Of a stretch of DNA of 24,249 nt, positions 6,510 to 14,517 are shown in pieces; position 1 is the stretch's first letter; each line of letters opens with the position of its first letter. The stretch is from Clostridiales bacterium (GTDB lineage Bacteria; Bacillota; Clostridia; Lachnospirales; Anaerotignaceae), in NCBI GenBank assembly GCA_019423725.1, contig JAHZAW010000043.1:37919-62167 (forward strand), written 5' to 3'. A model generated the notes under the pieces. It saw only the letters and a program-made list of their open reading frames with translations, did not search any database and had not been told where the DNA came from. Made by a program: the position numbers and the translations under genes.

Positions 6510-7764
6510 AAATGGATTTGTCGTATCTGATCTGGTCGATATAAAAAGGCCGGCGGATGTGCTGATCGTTGATGATAAGATCTCAGAAGTGGGATATGAT
6601 ATAAAATGTGAAGACGCTGAGATAATAGATGCAGATGGAATGTATGTATATCCTGGATTTATAGATATGCACTGTACCATATGCGACCCAGGGCATGAGA
6701 GTGTCGAGGACATAGAGACAGCTTCCATGAGTGCAGCTAAGGGCGGATTTACCACCATAGTGTGCATACCTGATACGGAACCGGCTGTGGATAATAAAAC
6801 AGTTGTTGAATACATAATAACCAAGAGCAGGGAATATTCCCATGTAAATATATATCCCTATGGAAGCATGACCATAGGATGCCGAGGCGAAAAGGCCTCT
6901 GAAATGGGAGAGATGATAAGGGCCGGAGCCGTAGGCATAGCCGATGGAGACCTGACAGTGGAGAATGCCAATCTTATGAGGAATATATTTATATATTCCA
7001 GGATGTTCGATGTGCCCGTTGTCACCCACTGTGAGGACCGTTCTCTTTCAGGGATAGGCGTTATGAATGAGGGAAGAGTATCTACTATACTTGGACTTAA
7101 CGGTATGCCAAGGGAAGCGGAAGATGTCATAGTGGCGAGAAATATCGTTCTTGCTGAAAGTACGGGAGCAAGACTGCATATAGCCCATATAAGTACGGAA
7201 GGAGCTGTCAGGCTTGTACGGGCGGCTAAAAAAAGGGGAGTAAATGTCACATGCGAAACATGCCCCCATTATTTTACGATAACAGAGGAAGCGGCTATGC
7301 AGTATAACACCTATGCCAAGGTAATACCTCCATTAAGGACAAAGTCAGATACGGAGGCCATTGCTGAGGGTATATGTGATGGAACAATAGATGCCATAGC
7401 GTCAGGGCACATGCCCGTAAGGATAGAGCATAAGCAGAGGGAATTTGACAGGGCTGCCTATGGTATATCAGCCTTTGAGACAGCATTTTCACTGAGCTAT
7501 ACGGCACTGGTGAAAACGGGAAAAATAACGGAGAAGCAGCTTGCGGAAAAAATGTCGAAAAAACCTGCTGAAATACTGCGTTTTAAGAATAAAGGCGAGA
7601 TAAAGCCGGGAATGGACGCGGATATTGTTATAATGGAAGTAAATAAAGAATATGTAATAGAGCCTTCAGAGTTTTATTCTAAGGCAAAATTTACGCCCGC
7701 CAAGGGCATGAAGGTTTTTGGCAGTACAAAGCATTGTATTGTCGGAGGAAAAACAGTTTTTTGA
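6493..7764 (+). CDS. pyrC: Dihydroorotase-like amidohydrolase lacking key metal and catalytic residues
   Basis: 423 aa, full length for class I dihydroorotase. Retained family features: LIKNGFVV start, YPGFIDMH (53-60), KGGFTTIVCIPDTEP, ADGD with an Asp at 151, VTHCED (H179), AHIST (H232), CPHYF (257-261), IPPLR, GEIKPGMDADI. Lost features, by comparison with B. subtilis PyrC: the metal motif HxH reads HCT (60-62); the substrate Arg two residues later is Cys64; the substrate Asn before PPLR is Ile278; the catalytic Asp in TDHAPH is Gly305, giving SGHMPV. A functional binuclear dihydroorotase is therefore unlikely. GTG 6493 is chosen because MKRLIKNG matches the family start and GGGGGCGG lies upstream; TTG 6478 is an alternative. 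It overlaps the pyrB-like gene by 17 bases, implying coupled translation and perhaps a complex, as for inactive PyrC' with PyrB in Pseudomonas. Confidence 0.85.
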   Translation: MKRLIKNGFVVSDLVDIKRPADVLIVDDKISEVGYDIKCEDAEIIDADGMYVYPGFIDMHCTICDPGHESVEDIETASMSAAKGGFTTIVCIPDTEPAVDNKTVVEYIITKSREYSHVNIYPYGSMTIGCRGEKASEMGEMIRAGAVGIADGDLTVENANLMRNIFIYSRMFDVPVVTHCEDRSLSGIGVMNEGRVSTILGLNGMPREAEDVIVARNIVLAESTGARLHIAHISTEGAVRLVRAAKKRGVNVTCETCPHYFTITEEAAMQYNTYAKVIPPLRTKSDTEAIAEGICDGTIDAIASGHMPVRIEHKQREFDRAAYGISAFETAFSLSYTALVKTGKITEKQLAEKMSKKPAEILRFKNKGEIKPGMDADIVIMEVNKEYVIEPSEFYSKAKFTPAKGMKVFGSTKHCIVGGKTVF

Positions 7765-7776
7765 TGAGGTGTGCCG

Positions 7777-10700
7777 ATGTATTTAAAGGAGCTTGACTTG
7801 CACGGCTTTAAATCCTTTCCGGAGAAGGTAAAGCTTGAATTTAATAAGGGAATAACCGCTGTTGTCGGTCCTAACGGAAGCGGAAAGAGCAATATATCCG
7901 ATGCCGTCAAGTGGGTGCTTGGCGAACAGAGGGCAAAAAGCCTCAGGGGCGGCAAGATGGAAGATGTCATATTTGCCGGCACTGCCAATAGGAGGCCTGT
8001 GGGATTTGCCGAAGTTTCAATGACCATTGACAACACGGATAAACAGATACCTGTGGAATATTCAGAGATAACAGTTACCAGAAGGGTATATAGGTCAGGC
8101 GAGAGCGGATATTATATCAATGGTACGGAATGCCGCCTTAAGGATATTTATGAGCTGTTTATGGATACGGGTATCGGACGTGACGGATACAGCATCATAG
8201 GCCAGGGCAAAATAGATGAGATACTCAGCAATAAATCTGAGGACAGGAGACAGCTTTTTGAGGAAGCTGCCGGAATCGTAAAATATAAAAACAGGAGAGC
8301 CGAAGCCGAGGGCAAGCTGGAGAAGGAACAGCAGAACCTTGTCAGGATAACAGATATAATAAGTGAGATAGAAAGCAAGATAGGCCCCCTTGAGAAACAG
8401 GCTGAAAAGGCTAAGAAATACCTTGAACTGTATGGAGAGATGAAGGAAGCCGACATAAGGCTTTTTGTTATAAACGGTAAAAGGATTGAAGAGGGGATCG
8501 AAGAAGTTAAGAGACTTTTTGAGGATAACGAGGCCAATATTTTGGATAACGAGAGACTTCTTGAAAAACTTACGGAGGAAGCCTCAAAAATAAAGGAATC
8601 GGCCGAAGAACTTGATACTGAGGCTGAGAAGCTCAACCGTGAGATGGCAGAGCTCAGCGGACTTATTGAGAAGAATGACGGTCTGTGCCGTCTGACAGAT
8701 GAACAGATAAAGAATTTACAAGAATCCTATGACAGGCTTGATGCCGAGAAAAGGGCAAAGCTTGATAAACGTAGTGAAAACGAGGATAGTATCATAAAAT
8801 TAAAAGAGACTTTGAATTCAGCCTCAGAGGAGATAGAAAAAATAAGATCTTCCATAGAGGAAAAGGAGAAGGCTCTTAATGTTATGCTCAATGAACAGTC
8901 AGAGTATGAGCAGAAAACAGAAAGCTATAAGGCTGAAATGATAGAGTTTATAAAGCTGACTGCTGACCTTAAGGGATCCATGGAAAGAACAGATGCTGTA
9001 ATAGAGCAGTTTACAAAAAGGGAAGAACAGATAGCCGAAGAAAGGAATACCCTTGAGGACAGATTAAAGGAAAGAAAAATAGCGCTTAATTCCGCAGAGC
9101 TTAGGCTTGAGGAAAACAGCGACGAGATAGAAGAAACGAATAAGGAAATCAAAAAGCTTGAAAATAAAAAGGAAGGCTTTTTAAAAATAATATCCGTCAT
9201 CGATACGGGATTAAACGAAAAGAGCCGTAAACTTACTGAGAAAAGGTCAAGGCTCAAGGTATTGAGCGACATGGAGAAGGAGCATGACGGATACTACAAA
9301 TCCGTAAAGGCTGTTCTCCAGCTCAAGGATAATGGAGCTCCTGGATTCAAGGGAGTAAGGGGAGCTGTTGCACAGCTTTTCAAAACGGAAGAGAAGTATG
9401 AGACAGCCATAGAAACGGCCCTTGGAGGCTCCATGCAGAGCATAGTAGTTGAAAAGGAAGCTGACGCAAAGACAGCTGTAAATTATCTTAAGGAGCATAG
9501 GCTTGGCAGAGCCACATTCCTTCCCATAGCCACGGTAAAGGGAAGGGGCCTGGGAGCCGAAAGGGACCAGCTTCTTTCTGAAAATGGCGTCATAGCCGCT
9601 GCTGTGGACCTTGTCAAATATGACAGGGAGTTTTCAGGCATAGCAGAAAGCCTTCTTGGAAGGATAATAGTGATAGATACCATGGATAATGCCATCAGCT
9701 TTGCTGCAAGGCATAAACAGAGCTATAGGCTCGTGACGCTGGAAGGCGAGTCATTTATGCCTGGAGGAGCCATAACAGGAGGAAGCTCCGGCAGGAAGGA
9801 TGGAGGAGTCTTTGGAAGAAAGAGAGAGATAGACGCTCTTAAAACAGAGACCCAGGCCCTTGAGGCTGCCTGCAGCGGACTTACTGCTGAGAGAGAATCC
9901 AACGCCCATAAAGCAGAAGAAGCCGATGAGCTCATAGAGGATAAGAAAAACGACCTTAAGGAACTGGAATTTGAGAAAATAACAGCTACCAGTGAGGTCT
10001 CAGGTATCAAAAAGGAAATATCAGAAAATGAAGAGAAGCTGAGACTTTTTGAAATAGAGATAAAACAGCTTGCAGAGCAGAAAGAAACGGCTGAAAGTGA
10101 CAGGGAAAAGTCAGCTCTGGAGCTTAAAAATACAGAGGCTGAAATACTTAAACTTCAGGATATGCTCAATAAATATAAAGAAGATGCCGAAAGCGGAAAA
10201 AGCGGAAGGACGACTGCTGCTGAGGAGATAACGGCCCTTAAGATAAGCCTGTCGTCATCTGAAGAAAAAAACAGGGCCAGAAAAGACGAGCTTGACAGGC
10301 TGGAAGCCGAGAACAGTCAGCTCTTGAAAGAAACGGAAGAAATAGAAAGGGAAAAGGAGACTGCCCTTTCAAGGATAGATGAAAAGAAAATGACCGCTGA
10401 AGAAGCAGCGGAGAAGACTAAAAGCAGCAGAGGAGAAAAGGAAAGATGTGAAAAGCAGCTTTCTGAGACAGCCGAAAACAGGAAAAATGAGGCCGCCAGA
10501 CTGAGCCAGAAGGAACAGGAAATAAATGACTGCCGTGATACTGTGCTCAAATATAAAAATGAGCAGGTAAGGCTTGAAGCAAAGACAGAAAAACTTTCCG
10601 AGGAAAAGAAGAGACTTAATGATGATATGTGGGAAAACTATGAAATAACATATCCTGAAGCTCTTAAATATCCTCCTTTAGATAAGGAGCCGGGAGAGCT

Positions 10701-11349
10701 TGCCTCAAGGGCAAGGGAGCTGAAGGCTGCCATCAGGGCGCTGGGCTCGGTAAATGTCAATGCTGTAGATGAATATAAGGAAACAAAGGAAAGATATGAG
10801 TTTTTGACCAAACAGAAAAATGATATCATGGATGCGGAGGAAAAGCTAAAAAATATAATCAAAGACCTTTCGCAGCTTATGGAAAAACAGTTCAGGGAAA
10901 AACTTGAGATAATATCTGAAAACTTCAGTGAAGTATTCAGGGAGATGTTTGGCGGAGGAAGGGCATACCTTAAAATACTGGATGAGGACGATGTCCTTGG
11001 TTCAGGAATAGATATAATCGCCCAGCCGCCTGGAAAAAATCTTCAGAATATGATGCTTTTATCAGGAGGGGAGAGGGCGCTTACGGCCATAGCCATACTT
11101 TTCTCCATACTTAAGATGAAGCCGTCACCCTTCTGTATACTGGATGAGATCGAGGCAGCCCTTGATGATGCCAATGTACAGAGGTTTGGGGATTATCTGA
11201 AGAGGTTTTCAAAGGGAACACAGTTTATAGTAATAACCCATAGAAAGGGCACCATGGAGGCAGCTGATGTACTTTATGGTGTTACGATGCAGGAACAGGG
11301 CGTATCAAAGATAGTTTCCGTTAAATTTGATGAGGCAGTTGTAGAATAA
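7777..11349 (+). CDS. smc: Chromosome segregation protein SMC
   Basis: 1190 aa, typical of bacterial SMC, the ATPase of the condensin-like SMC-ScpAB complex that organises and separates sister chromosomes. Order of parts: N-terminal ATPase half with Walker A GPNGSGKSN (31-39); first coiled coil, E/K-rich, to about residue 510; hinge domain at about 520-670 (APGFKGVRGAVAQLF, LGRATFLP, GGAITGGSSG); second coiled coil to about 1030; C-terminal half with signature LSGGE (1095-1099) and Walker B FCILDE (1119-1124), followed by the D-loop. The start is ATG 7777 (MYLKELDLHGFKSF, the family N-terminus) with GAGGT six bases ahead, rather than GTG 7771. It follows the pyrC-like gene by 12 bases; the usual neighbour rnc is absent, while ftsY follows by 11 bases. 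Confidence 0.98.
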   Translation: MYLKELDLHGFKSFPEKVKLEFNKGITAVVGPNGSGKSNISDAVKWVLGEQRAKSLRGGKMEDVIFAGTANRRPVGFAEVSMTIDNTDKQIPVEYSEITVTRRVYRSGESGYYINGTECRLKDIYELFMDTGIGRDGYSIIGQGKIDEILSNKSEDRRQLFEEAAGIVKYKNRRAEAEGKLEKEQQNLVRITDIISEIESKIGPLEKQAEKAKKYLELYGEMKEADIRLFVINGKRIEEGIEEVKRLFEDNEANILDNERLLEKLTEEASKIKESAEELDTEAEKLNREMAELSGLIEKNDGLCRLTDEQIKNLQESYDRLDAEKRAKLDKRSENEDSIIKLKETLNSASEEIEKIRSSIEEKEKALNVMLNEQSEYEQKTESYKAEMIEFIKLTADLKGSMERTDAVIEQFTKREEQIAEERNTLEDRLKERKIALNSAELRLEENSDEIEETNKEIKKLENKKEGFLKIISVIDTGLNEKSRKLTEKRSRLKVLSDMEKEHDGYYKSVKAVLQLKDNGAPGFKGVRGAVAQLFKTEEKYETAIETALGGSMQSIVVEKEADAKTAVNYLKEHRLGRATFLPIATVKGRGLGAERDQLLSENGVIAAAVDLVKYDREFSGIAESLLGRIIVIDTMDNAISFAARHKQSYRLVTLEGESFMPGGAITGGSSGRKDGGVFGRKREIDALKTETQALEAACSGLTAERESNAHKAEEADELIEDKKNDLKELEFEKITATSEVSGIKKEISENEEKLRLFEIEIKQLAEQKETAESDREKSALELKNTEAEILKLQDMLNKYKEDAESGKSGRTTAAEEITALKISLSSSEEKNRARKDELDRLEAENSQLLKETEEIEREKETALSRIDEKKMTAEEAAEKTKSSRGEKERCEKQLSETAENRKNEAARLSQKEQEINDCRDTVLKYKNEQVRLEAKTEKLSEEKKRLNDDMWENYEITYPEALKYPPLDKEPGELASRARELKAAIRALGSVNVNAVDEYKETKERYEFLTKQKNDIMDAEEKLKNIIKDLSQLMEKQFREKLEIISENFSEVFREMFGGGRAYLKILDEDDVLGSGIDIIAQPPGKNLQNMMLLSGGERALTAIAILFSILKMKPSPFCILDEIEAALDDANVQRFGDYLKRFSKGTQFIVITHRKGTMEAADVLYGVTMQEQGVSKIVSVKFDEAVVE

Positions 11350-11360
11350 GGAGTGAAAAT

Positions 11361-12725
11361 ATGGGATTTTTTGATTTTCTAAAGGGGAAGGATCATAAAG
11401 AAGACGGCTCTGAGTATGCCAATGAAAATACAGTGAGCAGCAATGAAGAGACCGTTGAGGAAATAGTCCGCAGCGCCGTTGCCGAGATTGAGCAAGAAAC
11501 CGAAGAAGAAGTCGGAGAAGATGTAGTCGTTGAAGTTGTGAAGAATGTAACAAAGATAGAAAACGAAGTTAACGACGATGTAAAAAAGAGCGTATCCGAG
11601 AGGGATGGCTCTGATGAAAACAGCAAGGAAGACCAAGAAGTTCCGGAAGATGAGGAACAGGCTGTAGAAAATGAGGCAGATGAGGCTGAGACGGCTGAGG
11701 CTTCTGAACCGGTGGAAGAAGTGAAAGAAACGGAAGAAGAAACATCTGAGGAAGGACCCGCCGCAGAGGAAGAAACAGCCGAAGAAGAGACTGCTCCGGC
11801 TGAGGAGAATAGGAAGGGCTTTTTTGCCAGACTTATTGAAGGACTTGAAAAAACAAGAAAAAATATATTTGGCGGAATTGATTCAGTCCTCGGCGGATTC
11901 ACCAAAATTGATGATGACCTGTTCGATGAGCTGGAAGAAAGCCTTATAATGGCTGACCTTGGAGTTGCTACGACCGTCAAAAGTATAGAGAACCTCAAAC
12001 AGAGGGTAAAAAAGGGAAGGGCACAAGACCCCCCACTCATAAAGGGTATGCTCGAGGATGAAATAACAGCCATTCTTGAGGAGGGTGTGGAAGAAGAATT
12101 CAAGATAAAAACACCATGCGTCATACTTGTCATAGGTGTAAATGGAGTTGGAAAGACAACGACCATAGGAAAACTTGCCGCTAATTATAAGGCAGAGGGC
12201 AAAAAGGTACTTCTTGCGGCTGCCGATACATTCAGGGCTGCAGCCATTGACCAGCTCAAAATATGGGGCGAACGTTCAGGCATAGATGTCATATGCCATG
12301 AGGAAAACTCAGACCCTGCGGCAGTGGTATTTGATGCGGTCAATGCAGCAAAGAGCAGAAAAACCGATGTGCTTATATGTGATACTGCAGGAAGACTTCA
12401 CAATAAGAAAAATCTTATGGAAGAACTGAAAAAGATAGCGAAGGTCATAAACCGCGAATATCCCGAGGCTGATTCTGAGGTATTCCTTGTACTTGATGCT
12501 ACAACAGGACAGAATGCCCTCCAGCAGGCTAAGCTTTTTAATGAAGTTGCTGATATAACAGGACTTGTCCTTACTAAGCTCGATGGTACAGCCAAGGGAG
12601 GCATCGTAATAGCCATCAAAAATGAGCTCAATATACCCGTTAGATATATCGGCGTAGGTGAGCAGATAGGGGACCTTCAGGTATTTGATCCAAAGGAATT
12701 TTCAAAAGCGCTTTTCAATAAATGA
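11361..12725 (+). CDS. ftsY: Signal recognition particle receptor FtsY
   Basis: 454 aa. FtsY is the membrane-associated SRP receptor GTPase that docks the Ffh-ribosome complex at the translocon. The N-terminus MGFFDFLKGK could be a membrane-contacting helix. Residues about 15-150 form a strongly acidic, low-complexity A-domain rich in Glu. The NG domain runs from about 151: N-domain four-helix bundle, G1 GVNGVGKTT (259-267), DTFRAAA (289-295), DTAGR (341-345), TKLDG (405-409), GVGEQIGDL near the C-terminus. The acidic part is longer than in B. subtilis FtsY, which is about 330 aa. ATG 11361 follows AAGGAG. Its partner Ffh is encoded about 3.7 kb downstream, separated by the two-gene island. 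Confidence 0.97.
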   Translation: MGFFDFLKGKDHKEDGSEYANENTVSSNEETVEEIVRSAVAEIEQETEEEVGEDVVVEVVKNVTKIENEVNDDVKKSVSERDGSDENSKEDQEVPEDEEQAVENEADEAETAEASEPVEEVKETEEETSEEGPAAEEETAEEETAPAEENRKGFFARLIEGLEKTRKNIFGGIDSVLGGFTKIDDDLFDELEESLIMADLGVATTVKSIENLKQRVKKGRAQDPPLIKGMLEDEITAILEEGVEEEFKIKTPCVILVIGVNGVGKTTTIGKLAANYKAEGKKVLLAAADTFRAAAIDQLKIWGERSGIDVICHEENSDPAAVVFDAVNAAKSRKTDVLICDTAGRLHNKKNLMEELKKIAKVINREYPEADSEVFLVLDATTGQNALQQAKLFNEVADITGLVLTKLDGTAKGGIVIAIKNELNIPVRYIGVGEQIGDLQVFDPKEFSKALFNK

Positions 12726-12756
12726 TCATTTGCTTACGGGGACAGGGGGATAAATT

Positions 12757-13518
12757 ATGCAGATGGTTTTAACAATACTGGCAAATGCCATAGTTGGATT
12801 TATTGTGGGAGCCTGTGGAATATCGGGATTTTTACTGCCCATGTTCTATGCTGCACTTACAAATTTTGAGGTCGGTGAATATCTTGCACTGAGCTATTGG
12901 GCGTTCATATTATCAGGACTTTTGGCCATGGTAGGCTGCAAAGAGGGTATCGCCAGGGAGAAAAAGACACTTGGCTGGCTCTGCATCGCCAGTGCCATAG
13001 GAGCTGTTTTTGGGGTAAAGCTCAACTCCTTTATAAGTCCTCAGAATGTAAAGCTCATACTTTATGTGGTAGTTCTTTTAGCGGGAATATCGATCATAAT
13101 TATGGGCAGAAAGAATAAAAAAGCTAAGGAAGAAAAGAGAAGCCCGCTGTTGGATTCAAGGCCGTTTATGTTCGTGTTTGGTCTTGTTACATCAACGGTA
13201 TGTGCCATAGGCGGTTCAGGAGGCCCGATACTTGTAATGCCTCTTCTTGCCACCATGGGCATGGAAGTGCATGCAGCCATGGCTGTGGGCCTTCTTGATT
13301 CGCTGTTCGTTTCTGTGCCTGCATTTGTGGGATACATAGACGGGGTTGATCTTAAGAGCCTTACGTTATATATGGTTGTCATATTTATTTCTTATGGGGG
13401 ATGTGCCCTTCTTGGAAGACGTTTTTCGTCAAGGGTGCCTTCTGCACCCCTCAAAAGGGCTGTCGGAATATTTTCCGTTATCATTTCCTTATATATGATA
13501 TCCACGGTTTTGATGTGA
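12757..13518 (+). CDS. TauE/SafE-family membrane transporter
   Basis: 253 aa, almost wholly hydrophobic with about seven or eight membrane helices in two halves, separated by a basic cytoplasmic loop at about residues 116-132 (GRKNKKAKEEKRS). Each half begins with a glycine-rich motif: GACGISGFLLP in the first and AIGGSGGPILVMPLL in the second, the repeated hallmark of TauE/SafE proteins. Family members are linked to sulfite, sulfoacetate or other organic-anion export, but the substrate here cannot be told. ATG 12757 follows GGGGGA. It lies 31 bases after ftsY and directly before a strong terminator, so it is probably the last gene of the long operon. Confidence 0.85.
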   Translation: MQMVLTILANAIVGFIVGACGISGFLLPMFYAALTNFEVGEYLALSYWAFILSGLLAMVGCKEGIAREKKTLGWLCIASAIGAVFGVKLNSFISPQNVKLILYVVVLLAGISIIIMGRKNKKAKEEKRSPLLDSRPFMFVFGLVTSTVCAIGGSGGPILVMPLLATMGMEVHAAMAVGLLDSLFVSVPAFVGYIDGVDLKSLTLYMVVIFISYGGCALLGRRFSSRVPSAPLKRAVGIFSVIISLYMISTVLM

Positions 13519-13544
13519 TGCCGTATTATGCCATATTAAATATG

Positions 13545-13580
13545 CTTCCGGATGGATTAAAGATCCCTCCGGAAGTTTTT
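13545..13580 (+). terminator. Intrinsic terminator of the yggS-to-tauE operon
   Basis: CTTCCGGA (13545-13552) pairs with TCCGGAAG (13568-13575). An inner GGAT/ATCC stem (13554-13557 with 13563-13566) closes a five-base loop. A run of five T (13576-13580) follows directly. It starts 27 bases after the stop of the TauE/SafE gene. Confidence 0.9.
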
Positions 13581-13593
13581 GTATATGGGTTTG

Positions 13594-13605
13594 GTCAAAT
13601 TTGAC
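13594..13605. repeat. 12-base perfect palindrome, possible operator
   Basis: GTCAAATTTGAC is a perfect palindrome 14 bases after the terminator, about 250 bases upstream of the DUF2798 gene. It has the size of a dimeric-repressor half-site pair. It lies well upstream of the best promoter candidate (13716-13721), so it could serve an activator, or be chance in an AT-rich region. Confidence 0.3.
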
Positions 13606-13712
13606 TATAAATTTTTTTGAGGGCGCAGATTTGTTTATAAAATTGATTATTTTTATTGTATTATTCGTGCAAAAAAACGGAATTTGTAACTATTACACAA
13701 ACAAAAATAATC

Positions 13713-13721
13713 TGTTAAAAT
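13713..13721 (+). promoter_or_regulatory. Candidate extended -10 promoter for the DUF2798 gene
   Basis: TG at 13713-13714, one base, then TAAAAT at 13716-13721 fits an extended -10 element. The -35 position 17 bases upstream (TTACAC, 13693-13698) matches the consensus poorly. It would give a leader of about 130 bases. Confidence 0.3.
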
Positions 13722-13858
13722 TATATCATAAATTAAATATTGCGAGATCTTTGGTATTAATTGGAAACGTACATTAATTATGATAACGAACAACACAGAA
13801 ATGATTTTGCGGAAGTTGGAATTATTGGTTCATATTTAAAGTAAAAGGAGATTCGATT

Positions 13859-14350
13859 ATGCCTAAAACAAGATTTCAAAATGTCGTATTTACAGCTGTA
13901 ATGGCCTTTGTAATGGTCTATGCAATGATCTGCTACAATATCGCCCTTAATATTGGCGGTATGACAAACCAGGTATTTGCCATGGCCTTTGGAGAGTTAA
14001 AGATAATGTGGCCTGTAGCATTCATCCTTGAGTTTTTTATTGTAGATAAGCTTTCACATTTACTTGCAATGCGTATCGTGAAGCCCGGCGAAGACAGACC
14101 TGTTTTCATAATCCTTGCCATCTCATCAATGATCGTATGCCTTATGTGCCCTATAATGAGCCTTGTGGCAACTATCTTATTTAAGGACACAGCTGAAAGC
14201 GGATTCGTTGGGGTTTGGTTCCAGACTATAGCAATGAACTTCCCCATGGCTTTCTTCAGCCAGATATTCTATGTTGGACCCTTTGTAAGGCTGCTTTACA
14301 GATTAGTTTTTGAAAGAAAATCTCAGAAAGTTGCAGAAATAGCAAAATAA
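13859..14350 (+). CDS. DUF2798-type integral membrane protein
   Basis: 163 aa with four predicted membrane helices, at about residues 8-30, 45-65, 80-108 and 118-145. The pattern MPKTRFQNVVFTAVMAFVMVYAMICYN and later MNFPMAFFSQIFYVGPFVRLLYRLVF fits two tandem DUF2798 units, each of two helices. The function of this family is unknown. ATG 13859 follows AAAAGGAG. It is a single-gene unit: a terminator precedes its upstream region and another follows it. It separates ftsY-tauE from the ylxM-ffh cluster together with the SLH gene, and neither is part of the conserved core order around it. Confidence 0.8.
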   Translation: MPKTRFQNVVFTAVMAFVMVYAMICYNIALNIGGMTNQVFAMAFGELKIMWPVAFILEFFIVDKLSHLLAMRIVKPGEDRPVFIILAISSMIVCLMCPIMSLVATILFKDTAESGFVGVWFQTIAMNFPMAFFSQIFYVGPFVRLLYRLVFERKSQKVAEIAK

Positions 14351-14368
14351 TAGAATAATAATAAATAT

Positions 14369-14394
14369 AAGCCGGCTATAAGCCGGCTTTTTTT
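14369..14394 (+). terminator. Intrinsic terminator after the DUF2798 gene
   Basis: AAGCCGGCT (14369-14377) pairs perfectly with AGCCGGCTT (14381-14389) across an ATA loop, and the T run covers 14388-14394. Confidence 0.93.
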
Positions 14395-14480
14395 GCGTGT
14401 ATATTACAGGATATTTACAAAATTTCCAGGACATTTAAGATTATATTACAATTTGGCGTAATTGTAGATTTTTATAAAAA

Positions 14481-14486
14481 TATAAT
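14481..14486 (+). promoter_or_regulatory. Candidate -10 element for the SLH-domain gene
   Basis: A perfect TATAAT lies 31 bases before the SLH-protein start codon, but no good -35 lies 16-18 bases upstream. It would give a short leader containing the AAAGGAGG Shine-Dalgarno. Confidence 0.35.
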
Positions 14487-14517
14487 GTATGCTTGAAGAA
14501 ATAAAGGAGGGATTACC

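Larger units (their letters stand above)
13581..13858 (+). other. AT-rich intergenic region upstream of the DUF2798 gene
   Basis: 278 bases with no convincing gene on either strand. It holds the palindrome at 13594-13605, several A and T tracts (13611-13617, 13671-13677) and a weak extended -10 candidate. No tRNA-like or riboswitch-like fold was recognised by eye. Confidence 0.6.

Noticed and set aside
11393..12166. Long Ser-rich open frame on the minus strand opposite ftsY
   Set aside because: It is the complement of the Glu-rich FtsY A-domain (GAA/GAG read as TTC/CTC), with no Shine-Dalgarno and no family resemblance.
12897..13118. Small + strand open frame inside the TauE/SafE gene
   Set aside because: It lies within a clear membrane-protein gene in another frame, has no good ribosome site and no recognisable domain.
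13401..13604. Small + strand open frame overlapping the end of the TauE/SafE gene
   Set aside because: It runs through the strong terminator hairpin and has no Shine-Dalgarno.
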